Shown here: one piece after another, positions 1-10,763 of the stretch
Layout: each line of letters starts with the position of its first letter
Numbering within the stretch: the stretch's first letter is position 1
Assembly: GCF_024139115.2 (NCBI RefSeq)
Contig: NC_085140.1
Location: 228,500,352 to 228,564,351 of the forward strand
Direction of reading: 5' to 3'
Length of the DNA stretch: 64,000 bases
Source: Armigeres subalbatus
Taxonomy: Eukaryota > Arthropoda > Insecta > Diptera > Culicidae
The notes under the pieces: generated by a model
The model's input: only the letters and a program-made list of their open reading frames with translations
Database searches by the model: none
Told to the model about the DNA's origin: nothing
Made by a program: the position numbers and the translations under genes

Positions 1-1612
1 GTTCCCGTTTATGTCCTTACACATATCGGGCTGTGGCACGTGGCCCTTACGTGAACGGTTCAACTTCTCATAGAACTTTCGTGCGTTATTAGCGCGGTAC
101 AGTTCCTCCGTCTCTTCACGGTCTCGATCTTCCTGCTGGCGCTTTTTCCTCCGGAAAATCGAGTTTTGTCTGTTCCGCGTCCGTTTGTATCGTGCCTCGT
201 TCGCCCTCGTGCGGTGTTGCAGCAATCTCGCCCATGCTGCATTCTTCTCCTCAACTAACTGCTCACATTCGCCGTCATACCAGTCGTTTTTCTGATCCGG
301 AGCCACCGTGCCTAGTGCAGCGGTTGCGGTGCTTCCAATGGCGGATCGAATATCTCTCCAGCCATCTTCAAGAGATGCTGCGCCTAGCTGCTTTTCCGTT
401 GGGAGTGCCACTTCCAGCTGCTGCGCGTAGTCTTGGGCTAGTCTACCGTCTTGTAGCCGCCCAATGTTAAGCCGCGGCGGACGACTCCGACGCGTGTTGA
501 TCACCGTCGAGAGTTTTGAGCGCAGACATACTGCGACGAGGTAGTGGTCGGATTCAATATTCGCACTGCGGTAAGTGCGTACGTTCGTGATGTCGGAGAA
601 GAATTTACCGTCGATTAGAACGTGGTCGATTTGGTTTTCCGTTACTTGATTAGGTGATTTCCATGTGGCCTTGTGGATATTCTTACGGGGAAGAATGTTC
701 TTCCGACTACCATTCCGCGGGAGGCTGCAAAGTTTAAGCATCGTTGGCCGTTTTAGTTCGATACGGTATGCAGACTATCCGGTCCAATGACCGGTCTATA
801 CATTCTCCCCTTCCTACCTGAGCGTTCATGTCACCGATGACGATTTTGACGACCCGCAGTGGGCATCCATCGTATGTCTGCTCCAGCTGCGCATAGAACG
901 CTTCTTTCTCGTCGTCGGATCTCCCTTCGTGTGGGCAGTGCACGTTGATGATGCTATAGTTGAAGAAACGGCCTTTATCCTCAGCTTCATCTTTGCGTTG
1001 ATTGGCTGCCACCCAATCACGCGTTGGCGCATCTTTCCCAGCACTATGAAGCCGGTTCCCAGCTCGTTGGTGGTGCCACAGCTTTGGTAGAAGGTAGCCG
1101 CTCGATGCCCGCTTTTCCACACTTTCTGTCCTGTCCAGCAGATTTCCTGCAGCGCTACGACATCGAAGTTGCGGGGTGTAATTCATCGTAAATTATCCTA
1201 TCGCAACCTGCGAAGCCCTAGCGACTTGCAGTTCCATGTTCCAAGCTTCCAATCGTGATCCTTTATTCGTCGCCTAGGTCGTTGCCGATTGTATCGAGTC
1301 GTATTATCTTCTATGTCGTTCGTAATAGTTGTTTTTAAAGGCGGCTTATTGGGCCTGCGCAAACCTCCTGTCTCGTCGGAGGGCCGTCGTGTCAGGGCTG
1401 TTTAGCGTCCCACCTAACACCAGGACTTGGGCTTGTGCGCTTTGAGCGGCACACGGTCGCTTTGGCGGAGCCTACTTGCGGATACATGCAGCTTTTTTAT
1501 AGAGGTTTAACAGGGCCCACTGTCAAACCCCACCACATCCTAGGCAGGCGCCACAACTCGCAGATGGCCTGGGGAGGGATCGTCAAGCCCTTGGACATAG
1601 TCCATGCTGTTT
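1..1612 (-). mobile_element. RTE-clade non-LTR retrotransposon, 5' half, cut by the window edge
   Basis: This is the 5' half of an RTE-type LINE read on the minus strand. It matches the copy at 17133-20216 nearly base for base from about 18820 upward. The 5' untranslated region lies near 1380-1612. The AP-like endonuclease follows, with GDMNAQVG at about 810-840 and a SDHYLVA-type stretch near 530-560. The start of the domain between the endonuclease and RT runs to position 1. Reading frames are broken in several places, so it is a dead copy. It keeps about 60 endonuclease residues (region 1045-1190) and a 10-bp stretch (near 205) that the other copy has lost. Its RT and 3' end lie outside the window. 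Confidence 0.85.
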
Positions 1613-1639
1613 CACATAGGTTACTGCAATTCATCTGTG

Positions 1640-1784
1640 ACCAGATTTGGTCACAAACAAGTTGCTGCAACCATCTTTGCCTGACTTTTGTTGCCCGGGA
1701 AGCTTTTCAAGTATTTTATATTCCACTTCTCGATATTTACATGAGCCGATGGTCCCTTTGTTATCGACTCATGGAAGTTTGACT
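1640..1784 (-). mobile_element. pogo/Tigger-like MITE, partial copy
   Basis: The sequence ends in CATGGAAGTTTGACTG. Read in reverse it matches the element at 7928-8122: CAGTCAAAC terminus, CATGAGTCGAT motif, ATATCGAGATGTGGAATA block. The other terminus is not clear, so this looks like a partial copy next to the RTE 5' end. Confidence 0.55.
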
Positions 1785-1819
1785 GTCTCAACAATTTTAT
1801 GGTGTACCGTTTCGTGATG

Positions 1820-1950
1820 CACGTGTTTGCCTGTTATAAGGCAAAATGTGTTATTTTGCCTTCTATAACTGCTCGCATTTGCCCGGTATAAGGCCAAATA
1901 TGTTATTTTGTCTTCTTTGAATACTCGAATTTGCTCGGGTATTGGCAGCA
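1820..1950. repeat. diverged tandem repeat with TTTGCCCGG..AAGGCAAA units
   Basis: About two units of some 70 bp share TTTGCC(C/T)GGTATAAGGC and TGTTATTTTGCCTTCT. Related blocks (GATTCCTTCTTTTGAAA and TTTGCCCGGAAAAAGG) recur at 4290-4610, 4985-5070 and 5180-5215, so this is one old tandem or dispersed family across 1.8-5.2 kb. Confidence 0.55.
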
Positions 1951-2108
1951 AAACGATTCACTGCAAAATAATTCTAACTGCGGAATGATACAAAACGCAT
2001 AATGTAATATTGCGCAATGGTTATGATCGCGATGTGGTTCATCAAGAAATGGATTACCGCGGAATGTTGTATACCGAAAATTCTCGTATAATTTTTAGAG
2101 CTTTAAAG

Positions 2109-2156
2109 TCTACTTAGCATCATCGGAGTAATTCACCTCCGATGATGCTAAGTAGA
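2109..2156. repeat. perfect 20-bp inverted repeat (hairpin)
   Basis: The arm at 2109-2128 (TCTACTTAGCATCATCGGAG) is exactly complementary to 2137-2156, with an 8-base spacer. It is an isolated palindrome with no poly-T tract to suggest a terminator. It could be a tiny foldback remnant. Confidence 0.8.
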
Positions 2157-2189
2157 TTCCTGGGCAATTAATTTGGAGCAGTATGTAAA

Positions 2190-2420
2190 TTATGCCAAAC
2201 GTTCCTCAATTTGACACCGCATACAAATTACGCCAAATGGCTATTATGCCAAACGGCCCTTATGCCAAATGACCATTATGCCAAACGGCCCTCAATTTGA
2301 CACCGCATACAAATTATGCCAAATGGCCATTATGCCGAACGGCCATTATGCCAAATAACCATTATGCCAAACGGCGTTATGCCAAACGGCATTATGCCAT
2401 ATGGCATTATGCCAAACGGG
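2190..2420. repeat. minisatellite, (AT)TATGCCAAACGGCC units
   Basis: At least twelve tandem 14-16 bp units related to ATTATGCCAAACGGCC are present. A longer block beginning CCTCAATTTGACACCGC occurs twice (about 2204 and 2290), so there is higher-order structure of roughly 90 bp. Confidence 0.85.
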
Positions 2421-2439
2421 GTACCGCCTAATTGTGATA

Positions 2440-3348
2440 CACTCAAAATAATCCAAACGTAAATGCTACGTGAAAACATATGTGACTTTTTTCCATCACA
2501 CTTTTCACGTAAGGGCTACGTGGAACGTAGGTGACTACAAATGAACTCATGAATTCTTGATCTACTGGTGTGTGACGTAATAGCTACGTGACTTTTCGGT
2601 AGATTCCACTCTATGTTTTGGTAGATATTAATTAGTGTTGTGATGAAAATCATATTAAACATGTTTAAAATCCATTGTATTTCTGGTTGATTTTTATCAG
2701 TTTCATTTATATTTTGAAATGGTTTTCAATGTCAATACATACAAATAAAATTGAGGCCATCAAAATTATTCAAACAATGATCAAAATACAATTTATTGCA
2801 CAATAATAAATCATAAGTACAAATACTTCCAAAGTAATGTGGATCGGACCAGCCGCGAAAGTAATCCGCAAAATTGCTTCATTTTATCTCGCTTATTTTG
2901 GTGCTGGTCATATAGCCCCGGTAGACCAGTTCACGGAAAGCTGATAAATTGATAATCTTACTTTCCTGCAATAAAATCTTATTTATTAGATTGCAATAAT
3001 CAATTAATATGTTTTACCTGTGTTGATCTTTTGTCACCAACATGCTCGAACGAATCTTCTTCTGGCTAACTGCGCACCGTAACAATCTGTTTTGTGATCA
3101 AACTTGTGATGCTTTCCACAACAAACATAAAATGAACAAAGTTTGGCTGTCAAAGTGAACTGCAAGCCTTCATGGGATTTTCACGTAGAAGTGACCAGGT
3201 GTCCGCAGTAAAATCCACCGATGCCTCATTTAGTATGCATCATATACTTCATGATTGTTATCTTCTGCAGATGAACTTGCAGAAAAGTTCATTTTCAGCC
3301 ATCTACGTGAATTTCCAGGTAGCAATAACGTGTGGATTATTTTGAGTG
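2440..3348. mobile_element. 909-bp nonautonomous DNA transposon with TA target duplication
   Basis: The termini CACTCAAAATAATCCA and TGGATTATTTTGAGTG are inverted copies and are flanked by TA on both sides (2438-2439 and 3349-3350). Subterminal CTACGTGA/TCACGTAG motifs are repeated near both ends. No transposase ORF is visible. A TA duplication fits a Tc1/mariner-type mobiliser. Confidence 0.75.
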
Positions 3349-3350
3349 TA

Positions 3351-5590
3351 TTTGTATCAGTGTATCAGGCAGCGCTACCAACGTAGAGAGAAAATGAGCA
3401 AGCAAACGTGTCTTTAGTTTTAAGTCGAGAGCGTACGTGTTAAGACGCATTTTCGTAAATACACTTTAATTGTAAGTCAAACGCGAGAAGTCTTTTAATT
3501 CCTCACAAACATCACAATAATAACCAGGCGTCTGCTATGAAAATTTCAAAATATTTCATCTAGGGAATCGAAAGTTATAGCAGTTACATATTTCATGACT
3601 TTTGCGTTCGATATTTCACTAATATGCAACCATATATACCGTGAATTTCCTCCTGATTACATCCAAATAAATTATCATCAAATATGCAATTTGCAACCTC
3701 AACCAACTATAACCTAAACCTATTTTCTGAATAATAGAAAACAAATAAATAACATAGGATGTTAGAGATCATTATTATAATATTTCACTGTCATGAGACG
3801 AGTTTACTACAATTCCATTCAATTTCACCAAATGGTATTACTTTTACATATACGTATTTCGACCTTAACTGTACACACTTAGTTTTTATTTCTGCAGCTC
3901 GGCAAAAATCCGCACAGCCGTAGTTTCAGTCTTTTAAAATCTCTCATTTTCTTACCTGGCTTTATGGAAATGCGATGTTTTTTCTCTTCTAGTTCTAAGT
4001 CGGATACTAGTATTCCCTGTGTCAGTTAATTTATGTAGTAAATGCATTAATTTATGAAGTAAATGCATCGTAGTTCAACAAGTCAGTTAAATTGTTGAGA
4101 CGTTCCGAAGTGGGGCATATATGCTTTTTCCGTCTACCGTTCTCGGAAAAGGCGGTTTTCCTCGTGTGATCTAGCCTTTCCCATTTTTTTCCAAATGGAG
4201 CTCGTTTTCGTATCACTGATTTCCTAGATGAAATATTTTGAAATTTTAATAGCAGACGCCTGGATATTATATCTTTCGAAAGGCGAGTTCAGAATGGATG
4301 GACATTTTTTTCGTTAATAACCGTTACAGGCACACCGTGACGCGAAGTACCAGTGGTACGCTTTATCCAGCATTTGCCGAAATAAGGCACACGAATAGAT
4401 GACTCTTTCTTTTTACGGAATAAGATAACAAAGTAGATTATTCCTTCTTTTGAAACACGCGTTTGCCCGGAAAAAGAAAAATGAGTAAATGATTCCTTCT
4501 TGAAAAGCACGAATTTGTCCGAAATATAATGTTAACGAATAGATGATTCCTTCTTTTAAAATACGTATTTGCTCGGAAAAGGCAAATTAGTGATACATTT
4601 TTTTGACTCACGCACATTGGGTCTGTTCAAATATTACATAACGTAATGCATTAGATAGCGTTTGTTACGCGAAATAAGGGATGAGTGGTTGTTGGATTTT
4701 AGTTACGATTTGTTACACAAAATTTTGGGGGTGTTACTGGATAGTGTATCATGTTAATTGCATAGAGAAAATATATTCACTTTTTTTCCACAATAAAAAT
4801 TATCTTTAAAAAAGCATGAAATATACAATACATAATAATTTAGTGCACCGTTCATTAAATTCTACCAAAATTAGGGTCTTTTCAAATAAACAGCTTTTGT
4901 TACGCGTTTCGCATAGAGATGAAGGTAGTTGTAAAAATTGTTACGGATTGTTACGAAGAGAGGGGGGGTGGTTCTTAGAAACATCTCCTGAAATACGCCT
5001 TCTTTCAAATGACGCGTTTACCCGGAGTATGGCAAACAAGCAGATGATGCCTTGTTTTGAAACATGAATTTACCCGCACTAAAAAAATTCACAGTGGCAA
5101 AAAAATTAAAGAAATTTACAAACAAATTTATGTGTGCGTTAATAACCACCCGCTATAATGAGAGAGTCCACATAAAGGTTAGCATTTGCCGGGAATAAGG
5201 TTAATTACAAATGAACACATTTGTTCGAACTTTAACTTTTTTAAGCATGCATTTAGTGTTTCATTGCAGATTATTATTTTCTGAGATGTTCGCTTATATC
5301 AATGTGATAGGAACGACCATTCATGTCATTCGGTAAACGGCGTGATTGTAATAAGGACCATTTTTCAATTATTGTCTAGGTTTATAGAAACTATTTACAG
5401 GTATGAAAAAAATCTGGGAAATGATGCATTCTGGGGAATGGTTTTTGGGGGAAAGTAAATTCTGGGAAATGGTTTTCTGGGGAGTGGTTTCCTGGGGAAT
5501 GTTATAGAATCATCTTATTTTGGTACTTACTTGAACAGAACATCATAGAACGAATACTAGTACTTACTTTTTCTTTTTTCTTTTTCTAAT
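3351..5590. other. AT-rich stretch with repeat debris, no gene seen
   Basis: 3351-4280 shows no supported gene; a short block near 3800-3870 resembles the dispersed sequence at 47650-47770 (AATTCCATTCAATT..., ATACGTATTTCGACC). 4290-4610 holds diverged tandem units like those at 1820. 4617-4740 and 4865-4975 are fragments of a MITE starting GGGTCTGTTCAAAT, with TTACG motifs. 5405-5505 is a short minisatellite of TTCTGGGGAATGGTTT units. Confidence 0.5.
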
Positions 5591-5592
5591 AG

Positions 5593-6684
5593 ATTGTTGA
5601 CTGGGAGCAGTCTGCAAGCCAATGTTTCAAAACCGAAACGCAGCATAAGATCAGTGAAATAGAAAACTTGCTTGAACGAGCACATGTGATCGAAGACTTC
5701 TTGCCATCGCATAATCAACTCAGAGATGCTCTGCAAAAGTCCAAGGAATGGCTCCATGCCATCGAATCCTTGGAACGGAATGAAAACTACAACTTTTTCC
5801 ACACCCTACAAAATATCGCTAACCGTGCAAAATTGCTTCCCATGAAAGAAGAACGACAAAGATTGTTTGAAAGTATGGGGGCAGATTCCGAAGGAAAACT
5901 GTCACTTTCATCGTTTGGTTGTATCGATACGGCAATCAGTAGCGGTTTAAAAAGAAAGAAATTGGAAAATGTTGACGACGTTATCAAGAAAATTAAGGAA
6001 GACCCATGCATCACAGAACTCGATGAACAAATTTTGAAGGCACAGATTCTTTGCTGGAATGATAAAAGTAGAGTCAGCGCGTTAAGTATGTCTGGTTGGT
6101 ATACGAGTATTGAGGAAAAGTTCGGTGAAAGCAAAATTGTTTACCATTGTGGAAAATGTTCAGAAATTGCGAGGAAGAAACGAATTAAACAGTATCAAGA
6201 GGAGAAACGGGAATTCAACGGCGAGCAATTTAAACCTGACCTGGATATCAAAGTGGAAACGAAAGAAAAAGAGGAAGATGAACAAGAGGTACATGAAAGC
6301 TTTGACGATTTCGAAGATGTTGACAATGAGTTTGAGGATCAAATGAGCGACCCAGATAACGAAACCGATCAAGACAGTGATAATAGTCATGATGACGATG
6401 AAGAAGCAGCAGGAGATGCATTCATCGGAGACAGCGAGGACAGTAATCAAGGCAATGAGCACGCAAACAGAAGTACATCGGTAGACGATGGTGTCAAGAA
6501 CTCCAATAACACGAGACTTCCAGCTAGCTCTTCGTATTGTGAAGCAGCTCATTCCAATGTTACTAGTCACCAAGGAAAGGGTTACAAACAAAAACTGACT
6601 GGCGGAAATATAAGTAAGGGTGATTCATTTACGACATCTACAGCGACTACAGCGATATTGGATCCCCGTGGGGTGATTTTTTAG
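5593..6684 (+). CDS. KDM5/Lid-like PLU-1 segment exon with acidic tail (last exon, partial gene)
   Basis: The open frame begins after a strong acceptor (pyrimidine run then TAATAG, 5575-5592), runs about 363 codons and stops at 6682-6684. The first 80-100 residues look like the PLU-1 region of KDM5 H3K4 demethylases: a FLP....L..ALQK..EW....E pattern followed by a NY...L segment. KDM5 proteins act in the nucleus on chromatin. The middle has a short HCGKC motif, not a full zinc finger. About residues 210-290 are very acidic (runs of D and E) and the C-terminus is Ser/Thr/Asn-rich. No upstream exon with JmjC, ARID or PHD domains is visible in 3.3-5.6 kb. This may be the last exon of a gene with a distant 5' end, a truncated paralogue, or a coiled-coil protein that only resembles KDM5. 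The family call rests on memory of the motif. Confidence 0.5.
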   Translation: MVDWEQSASQCFKTETQHKISEIENLLERAHVIEDFLPSHNQLRDALQKSKEWLHAIESLERNENYNFFHTLQNIANRAKLLPMKEERQRLFESMGADSEGKLSLSSFGCIDTAISSGLKRKKLENVDDVIKKIKEDPCITELDEQILKAQILCWNDKSRVSALSMSGWYTSIEEKFGESKIVYHCGKCSEIARKKRIKQYQEEKREFNGEQFKPDLDIKVETKEKEEDEQEVHESFDDFEDVDNEFEDQMSDPDNETDQDSDNSHDDDEEAAGDAFIGDSEDSNQGNEHANRSTSVDDGVKNSNNTRLPASSSYCEAAHSNVTSHQGKGYKQKLTGGNISKGDSFTTSTATTAILDPRGVIF

Positions 6685-7083
6685 ATGGTTCCGACACTTT
6701 GTGTAGTAAAATAGTACCTTTACCTTAATCACAATTTGTGTTTACGAGCTCTTGCTTTTTCCCCACGTAAGATATGTTAGTCACGTATCTGAGAAATTCT
6801 CCCATTATTTTGGAAATTTGCAATACGTTTAATGGTCCATCCCTCAATCGTTTCTGGATACTAACGTCGCTTTTGAACTATTATAGAAGTAAGTGTCTAT
6901 ATTATTACATATAAGTTTCAAATGTCAAATACAGAAGGTAAATATAATACTGAAGTAAAGTCTCGTATTTTCACAAATATAGAAATTAAAGAATTTTGTC
7001 AGTTATTTCAGAGAAGCCTCATTTGAATTTTTCTGTTATTTAAATAAGGTACCACTACAAAACGTTCTAGGGAATATCAATGA
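6685..7083. other. 3' flank of the KDM5-like exon
   Basis: AT-rich sequence with no gene or repeat that I can name. It probably contains the 3' untranslated region. Confidence 0.4.
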
Positions 7084-7358
7084 ATGAATCGACTGCTTTG
7101 AGCGTGCTTACAGCGGCACACTAGGAGTTAACTTTCTGAAATCAGTATGGCGAAAGGCATCTAAGGTTCGATTTCTCAAAATTAAGCACTTTAATCGAAA
7201 AAATATTTGGTAGGCGTAGTAGCAGACACCATCCCTCATAACCGGTACCAAATAGTTTTTCATGAAAAGTTCCTAATTTTGAGAAAACCAGCGTTAGATG
7301 TCTTTCGCCATACAAATTTCTGGCGGCTAACTCTTGCTGGCTATTTTGTGCATATACT

Positions 7359-7514
7359 ATAGCGCCTGGATGTGGCTGCGGCGAGTAGGAAATCAGCCAC
7401 TGCCAATAATTCATTACGCACATCTTGAAAAGGAGAGGAAGTTTGTCGAACCTTGACAATGCATTATTGGCAGTGGCTGATTTTCTACCCGCCGCTGCCA
7501 CATCCAGGCGCTAT
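7359..7514. repeat. inner palindrome of the foldback element
   Basis: ATAGCGCCTGGATGTGGC and GTAGGAAATCAGCCACTGCC in the left arm are complementary to the segment ending at 7514. Each arm is about 58 bp around a spacer of roughly 40 bp. Confidence 0.8.
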
Positions 7515-7632
7515 AGTTTACGCCAGCATGAGTTAACCACCAGAAATTTGTATGGCAAAAGGCATCTAAGGCGGGATTTCTGAAAAGTAGGAAATTTTCA
7601 TGAAAAACTATTTGGTACCATTAATGTAGGAA

Positions 7633-7763
7633 CAGGGCCTATTTAAGGAAGGGCCGGGGGGAGGGGGGGGTCCGTGGCCCTGGGCCCCCACAAATCTTAT
7701 GTAACAAAACCAACCCCCACAGCTGTCGGCCCCGGGGCCCCCTTCCGGCTAAATCCGACCCTG
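7633..7763. mobile_element. 131-bp hAT-like MITE, 8-bp TSD
   Basis: The element begins CAGGGCC and ends GACCCTG. It is flanked by the exact 8-bp direct repeat TGTAGGAA (7625-7632 and 7764-7771). The CAGGG termini and the 8-bp duplication are typical of hAT transposition. The interior is GC-rich. Confidence 0.85.
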
Positions 7764-7927
7764 TGTAGGAAGGTGTCCGCTACTATGCCCACCATTTTTT
7801 CGATGATGGTGCTTAATTTTGAGAAATCGAACGATGCATTTCGCCATACTGACTTCAGAAAGTTAACTCCTAGTGTGCCGCTGTAAGCACGCTCAAAGTT
7901 AGCGATTCATTACAAAAGAATGAATAA

Positions 7928-8122
7928 CAGTCAAACCTCCATGAGTCGATATTGAAGAGACCATCGACTCATGGAAATATCGAGATGTGGAATAGGAAAT
8001 CTTTGGAAAGCTGTTGCAGGGTCCATCACAGAAACCCAGAATTTTTTTTTTTAATATGGCATAATTTGCTTCCATGAGTCGATATCGAGTCGATAGAACA
8101 CCGACTCATGGAGGTTTGACTG
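7928..8122. mobile_element. pogo/Tigger-like MITE
   Basis: The termini CAGTCAAACCTCCATGAGTC and its inverted copy ending at 8122 frame about 195 bp. The right flank is TA; the left flank is AA, so one TA is mutated. CATGAGTCGAT recurs inside. A related partial copy lies at 1640-1784. Confidence 0.7.
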
Positions 8123-8660
8123 TAATATTTGTTATGGCCCCAGAGGATCTAAACAAAATGGATCAAAACAAAACGTTAGATACAATAGTTTCGTTGCGAT
8201 TAATTTGATGCAAATTTTTTTATGAGAGCATGTTGTCTGAATGAGATATAAAGTTTGAGGGAATCACTTTGAAGATTAATCGCCTATAATTTCTTGAATT
8301 TAGAACTAATAATGAACAGTATAATGGTTATGGATTGATGAATAGTAAATTTACTCGTTTACCTAATTTGATGACCCCTCACCTGCACCCTTTGAACCAT
8401 TCTGAATGTCCGTCGTGAGAATATCACATTTGAAATATCACTAATCGATTCTTTCTCCTTTCTGATTCCATATACTAAACATTTAACTCGGAGGACTATT
8501 GGAAAGCGGCCCACTGCAATTTTCTTGGACTAATAGTGTTAAAAATGAACTGAAATACGTGAGAAACATCATAGGATATATGTGAGCAGACACACACAAC
8601 TATTTTACACTAACAACCATCGACAAGGTAAGAAATTTCCTCCCCTTTTTCAAAACTATG
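8123..8660. other. AT-rich stretch, nothing recognised
   Basis: No coding signal, palindrome or familiar repeat is seen here. Confidence 0.4.
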
Positions 8661-8662
8661 TA

Positions 8663-8850
8663 GGGGGAAATACGGCTTTGGCAGGTTTTGTTCTATTATT
8701 GTCAGGGGGGTTTTTTCGACCAAATTTTATGAAATTTGGCCACAATATTCTTTGATATCCAAAGAATGTTTAAGACAAATTTGAGCATAATCAGTCATAA
8801 AAAAACCCTGATAATAATAGAACAAAACCTGCCAAAGCCGTCATTCCCCC
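8663..8850. mobile_element. 188-bp MITE with about 45-bp inverted repeats, TA TSD (copy 1)
   Basis: GGGGGAAATACGGCTTTGGC at the left is mirrored at the right end, and inverted homology continues through CAGGTTTTGTTCTATTATTG. TA flanks both ends (8661-8662, 8851-8852). A second copy lies at 20758-20949. Confidence 0.85.
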
Positions 8851-8852
8851 TA

Positions 8853-10117
8853 TTTGAACTTATCGGCATTTTGTAGAAACGACTTGAATTTACTGAGTAG
8901 AAATTTTAACTGAAAATTTGGCACCACACATATTTTATTATGCCTTACCCTATAGCTTTATTCTCGACAAATTGATAGGGGAGTCACTCCCAACAGCTTC
9001 CAACGATTCGTCAATCATCTTTCCTCCTGAATGTAAAACTATTGGTACGGCTGTCCCCGTTTCGTCCATTTGTAGATTCAAAACTTTTCGTTGATCATGT
9101 TATTTATTATTAAATAATCTGATTGCCGAGGAGTTATGGATTGTCTCCTAAATTCAAGTCTGCACGGTGGATCTGGCCGTTTGAATACTTGTGTCATATT
9201 TATTATATGCTGCAAATATTAATACAGACAACAAAATGCTCAAAAAAAAGCAACATTTCCAGGATAATTTTTAATACTGACTGTGCATGTGCTAAGACAA
9301 GACAAGACAAGTTCGCGTATACGAGTGAGTAAGTTGATTGGCGCGTGATCAGACGTGTTTTAGGTACGACGCAGAACATATGCGAAATTCCAGTTTGTGG
9401 TTTTGATTTTAGCGGTCATTGAACGTGTTTTGAATGATACAAAACATTTGCAAGATCCGAGTATATTGTTCTGCTTTGGACGGTTCGGAAGAAAATTGTA
9501 TTCTAAATATTTTCCAGCATATACTATTATTGACAAACTCTCTATATCGTCGAAAAAAGCTTTTTATTGTTAAGAAAATTATTTTGAGCTTTTTAGTGGA
9601 ATGTTTTCACCTGTATAAACTCGTCTTATGACAGGTGAGCTTTTTATTATTCACCTTACCCACTAACACTCAACTATCCTTCCTGAGACATCTATGCATC
9701 TTCAATAATAGATGTTGAACTAAAATTCCTTTCCTTCCTTCCGTGATTGTAAGGACGTCGTCAGGTATACAACTGCTACTGTATAGGAAAAGGTAGTAAT
9801 CCCAAGCCTACAAATTCGTGACAATATACTACATGTTGCTGCAGACTGCTCAACTGAGGTTTGTATAACCAAACCACCCACAATTTTTACAATCACATAT
9901 GCTATACTATAATTGTCATAGCATTATTCCATAAATAAATATGTGCAAGATATAGTGATGACCCATTTTTTAACATGAACAAATTTTGACTGCCCCTGGA
10001 ATGAATTTTGAAAGTCAATGAAGATTGAGAATTATTCTCTAAAGTCTATATTACAATCACAAACTTTGGCTTAGCGCTTTACCTCCTTAATAAACATTTC
10101 TCGATCCATTTTATAAT
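8853..10117. other. AT-rich stretch, no gene recognised
   Basis: Only short, unconvincing frames are present. There is a small AAGACAAGACAAGACAAG run at 9293-9311. Nothing else stands out. Confidence 0.4.
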
Positions 10118-10320
10118 GAACGAGAAAGGCATCAATACCGCTAGGTGGGTTAATCTGTTTTTTTTTAAGCCGAATTTCCACTGCAAATCACCTTATTTCC
10201 GGCCGCCAGAGTGTACTAAACCCTTTTTTGCCTTTCTCGTGCAACAAAGTTGCACCGAAAAGCTATATGATTGCTCCAAAAAAGAACTTTTAATAGAAGG
10301 CCCGGCGACCCATAGTGTTC
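10118..10320. repeat. dispersed repeat with CGAGAAAGGCA and TGCCTTTCTCG ends
   Basis: 10118-10160 reads GAGAAAGGCATCAATACCGC and TAGGTGGGTTAAT. 10228-10320 reads TGCCTTTCTCG, a CAACAAAGTTG palindrome, then CGACCCATAGTGTT. The same modules recur at 51212-51305, 51731-51866, 56286-56330 and 56753-56828, so this is a common dispersed mosquito repeat. Here it truncates the Jockey ORF2. Confidence 0.65.
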
Positions 10321-10626
10321 GCAGCTTTGCTCCAAAGAATTGTCCAAAATTTGTTTCAACAGAAACTCCCAAGGTTTCGAAAACTTTGGCTGCAAACGAA
10401 GAATATAATTTATGTTTGATACGTCTATAAATGACAATGGCGACCCCACCACAGGCGCTGTCAAGACGATCATTTCGGTAAATAAAATAATTTGGATCTC
10501 TTTTGATGAAAAGACCAGGTTTTAAATATGTTTCAGTTATAATGGGAATGTGCACATTATAAACTGACAGGAAGTTTAATAATACATCTTCCTTACCCTG
10601 TAAAGAGCGGGCATTCCAACTCAAAA
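10321..10626 (-). pseudogene. Juan-like ORF2, endonuclease N-terminus only
   Basis: About 100 residues of the APE-type endonuclease follow directly after ORF1: SWNARSLQGKED, IITETYLKPG, DPNYFIYRNDRLD and GGVAIVIYRR. The E of ITETYL corresponds to the family's catalytic Glu. The frame runs into the CTTTCTCG repeat at about 10320, so the rest of the endonuclease and all of the RT are missing. Confidence 0.8.
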
Positions 10627-10763
10627 TTATTAAAAAAAATATTTGGGTTCATTAAAACGAAGTCCAATAACAATTTTTTGAGTAAATTTGATACCAATCT
10701 GACCAGCTTCAGTTTTGGTATTTGCTTTGAACATTGCATCAATCATATGATGCAATTGTTTAT

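Larger units (their letters stand above)
7084..7911. mobile_element. large foldback element with nested palindrome
   Basis: The left end (CTTTGAGCGTGCTTACAGCG, then CACACTAGGAGTTAACTTTC) is mirrored at 7840-7911. The arms extend past 150 bp, including CAGTATGGCGAAA and TTTCTCAAAATTAAGCA. The right arm is interrupted by the hAT-like element at 7633-7763. A second, separate palindrome sits in the middle (7359-7514). Confidence 0.8.
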
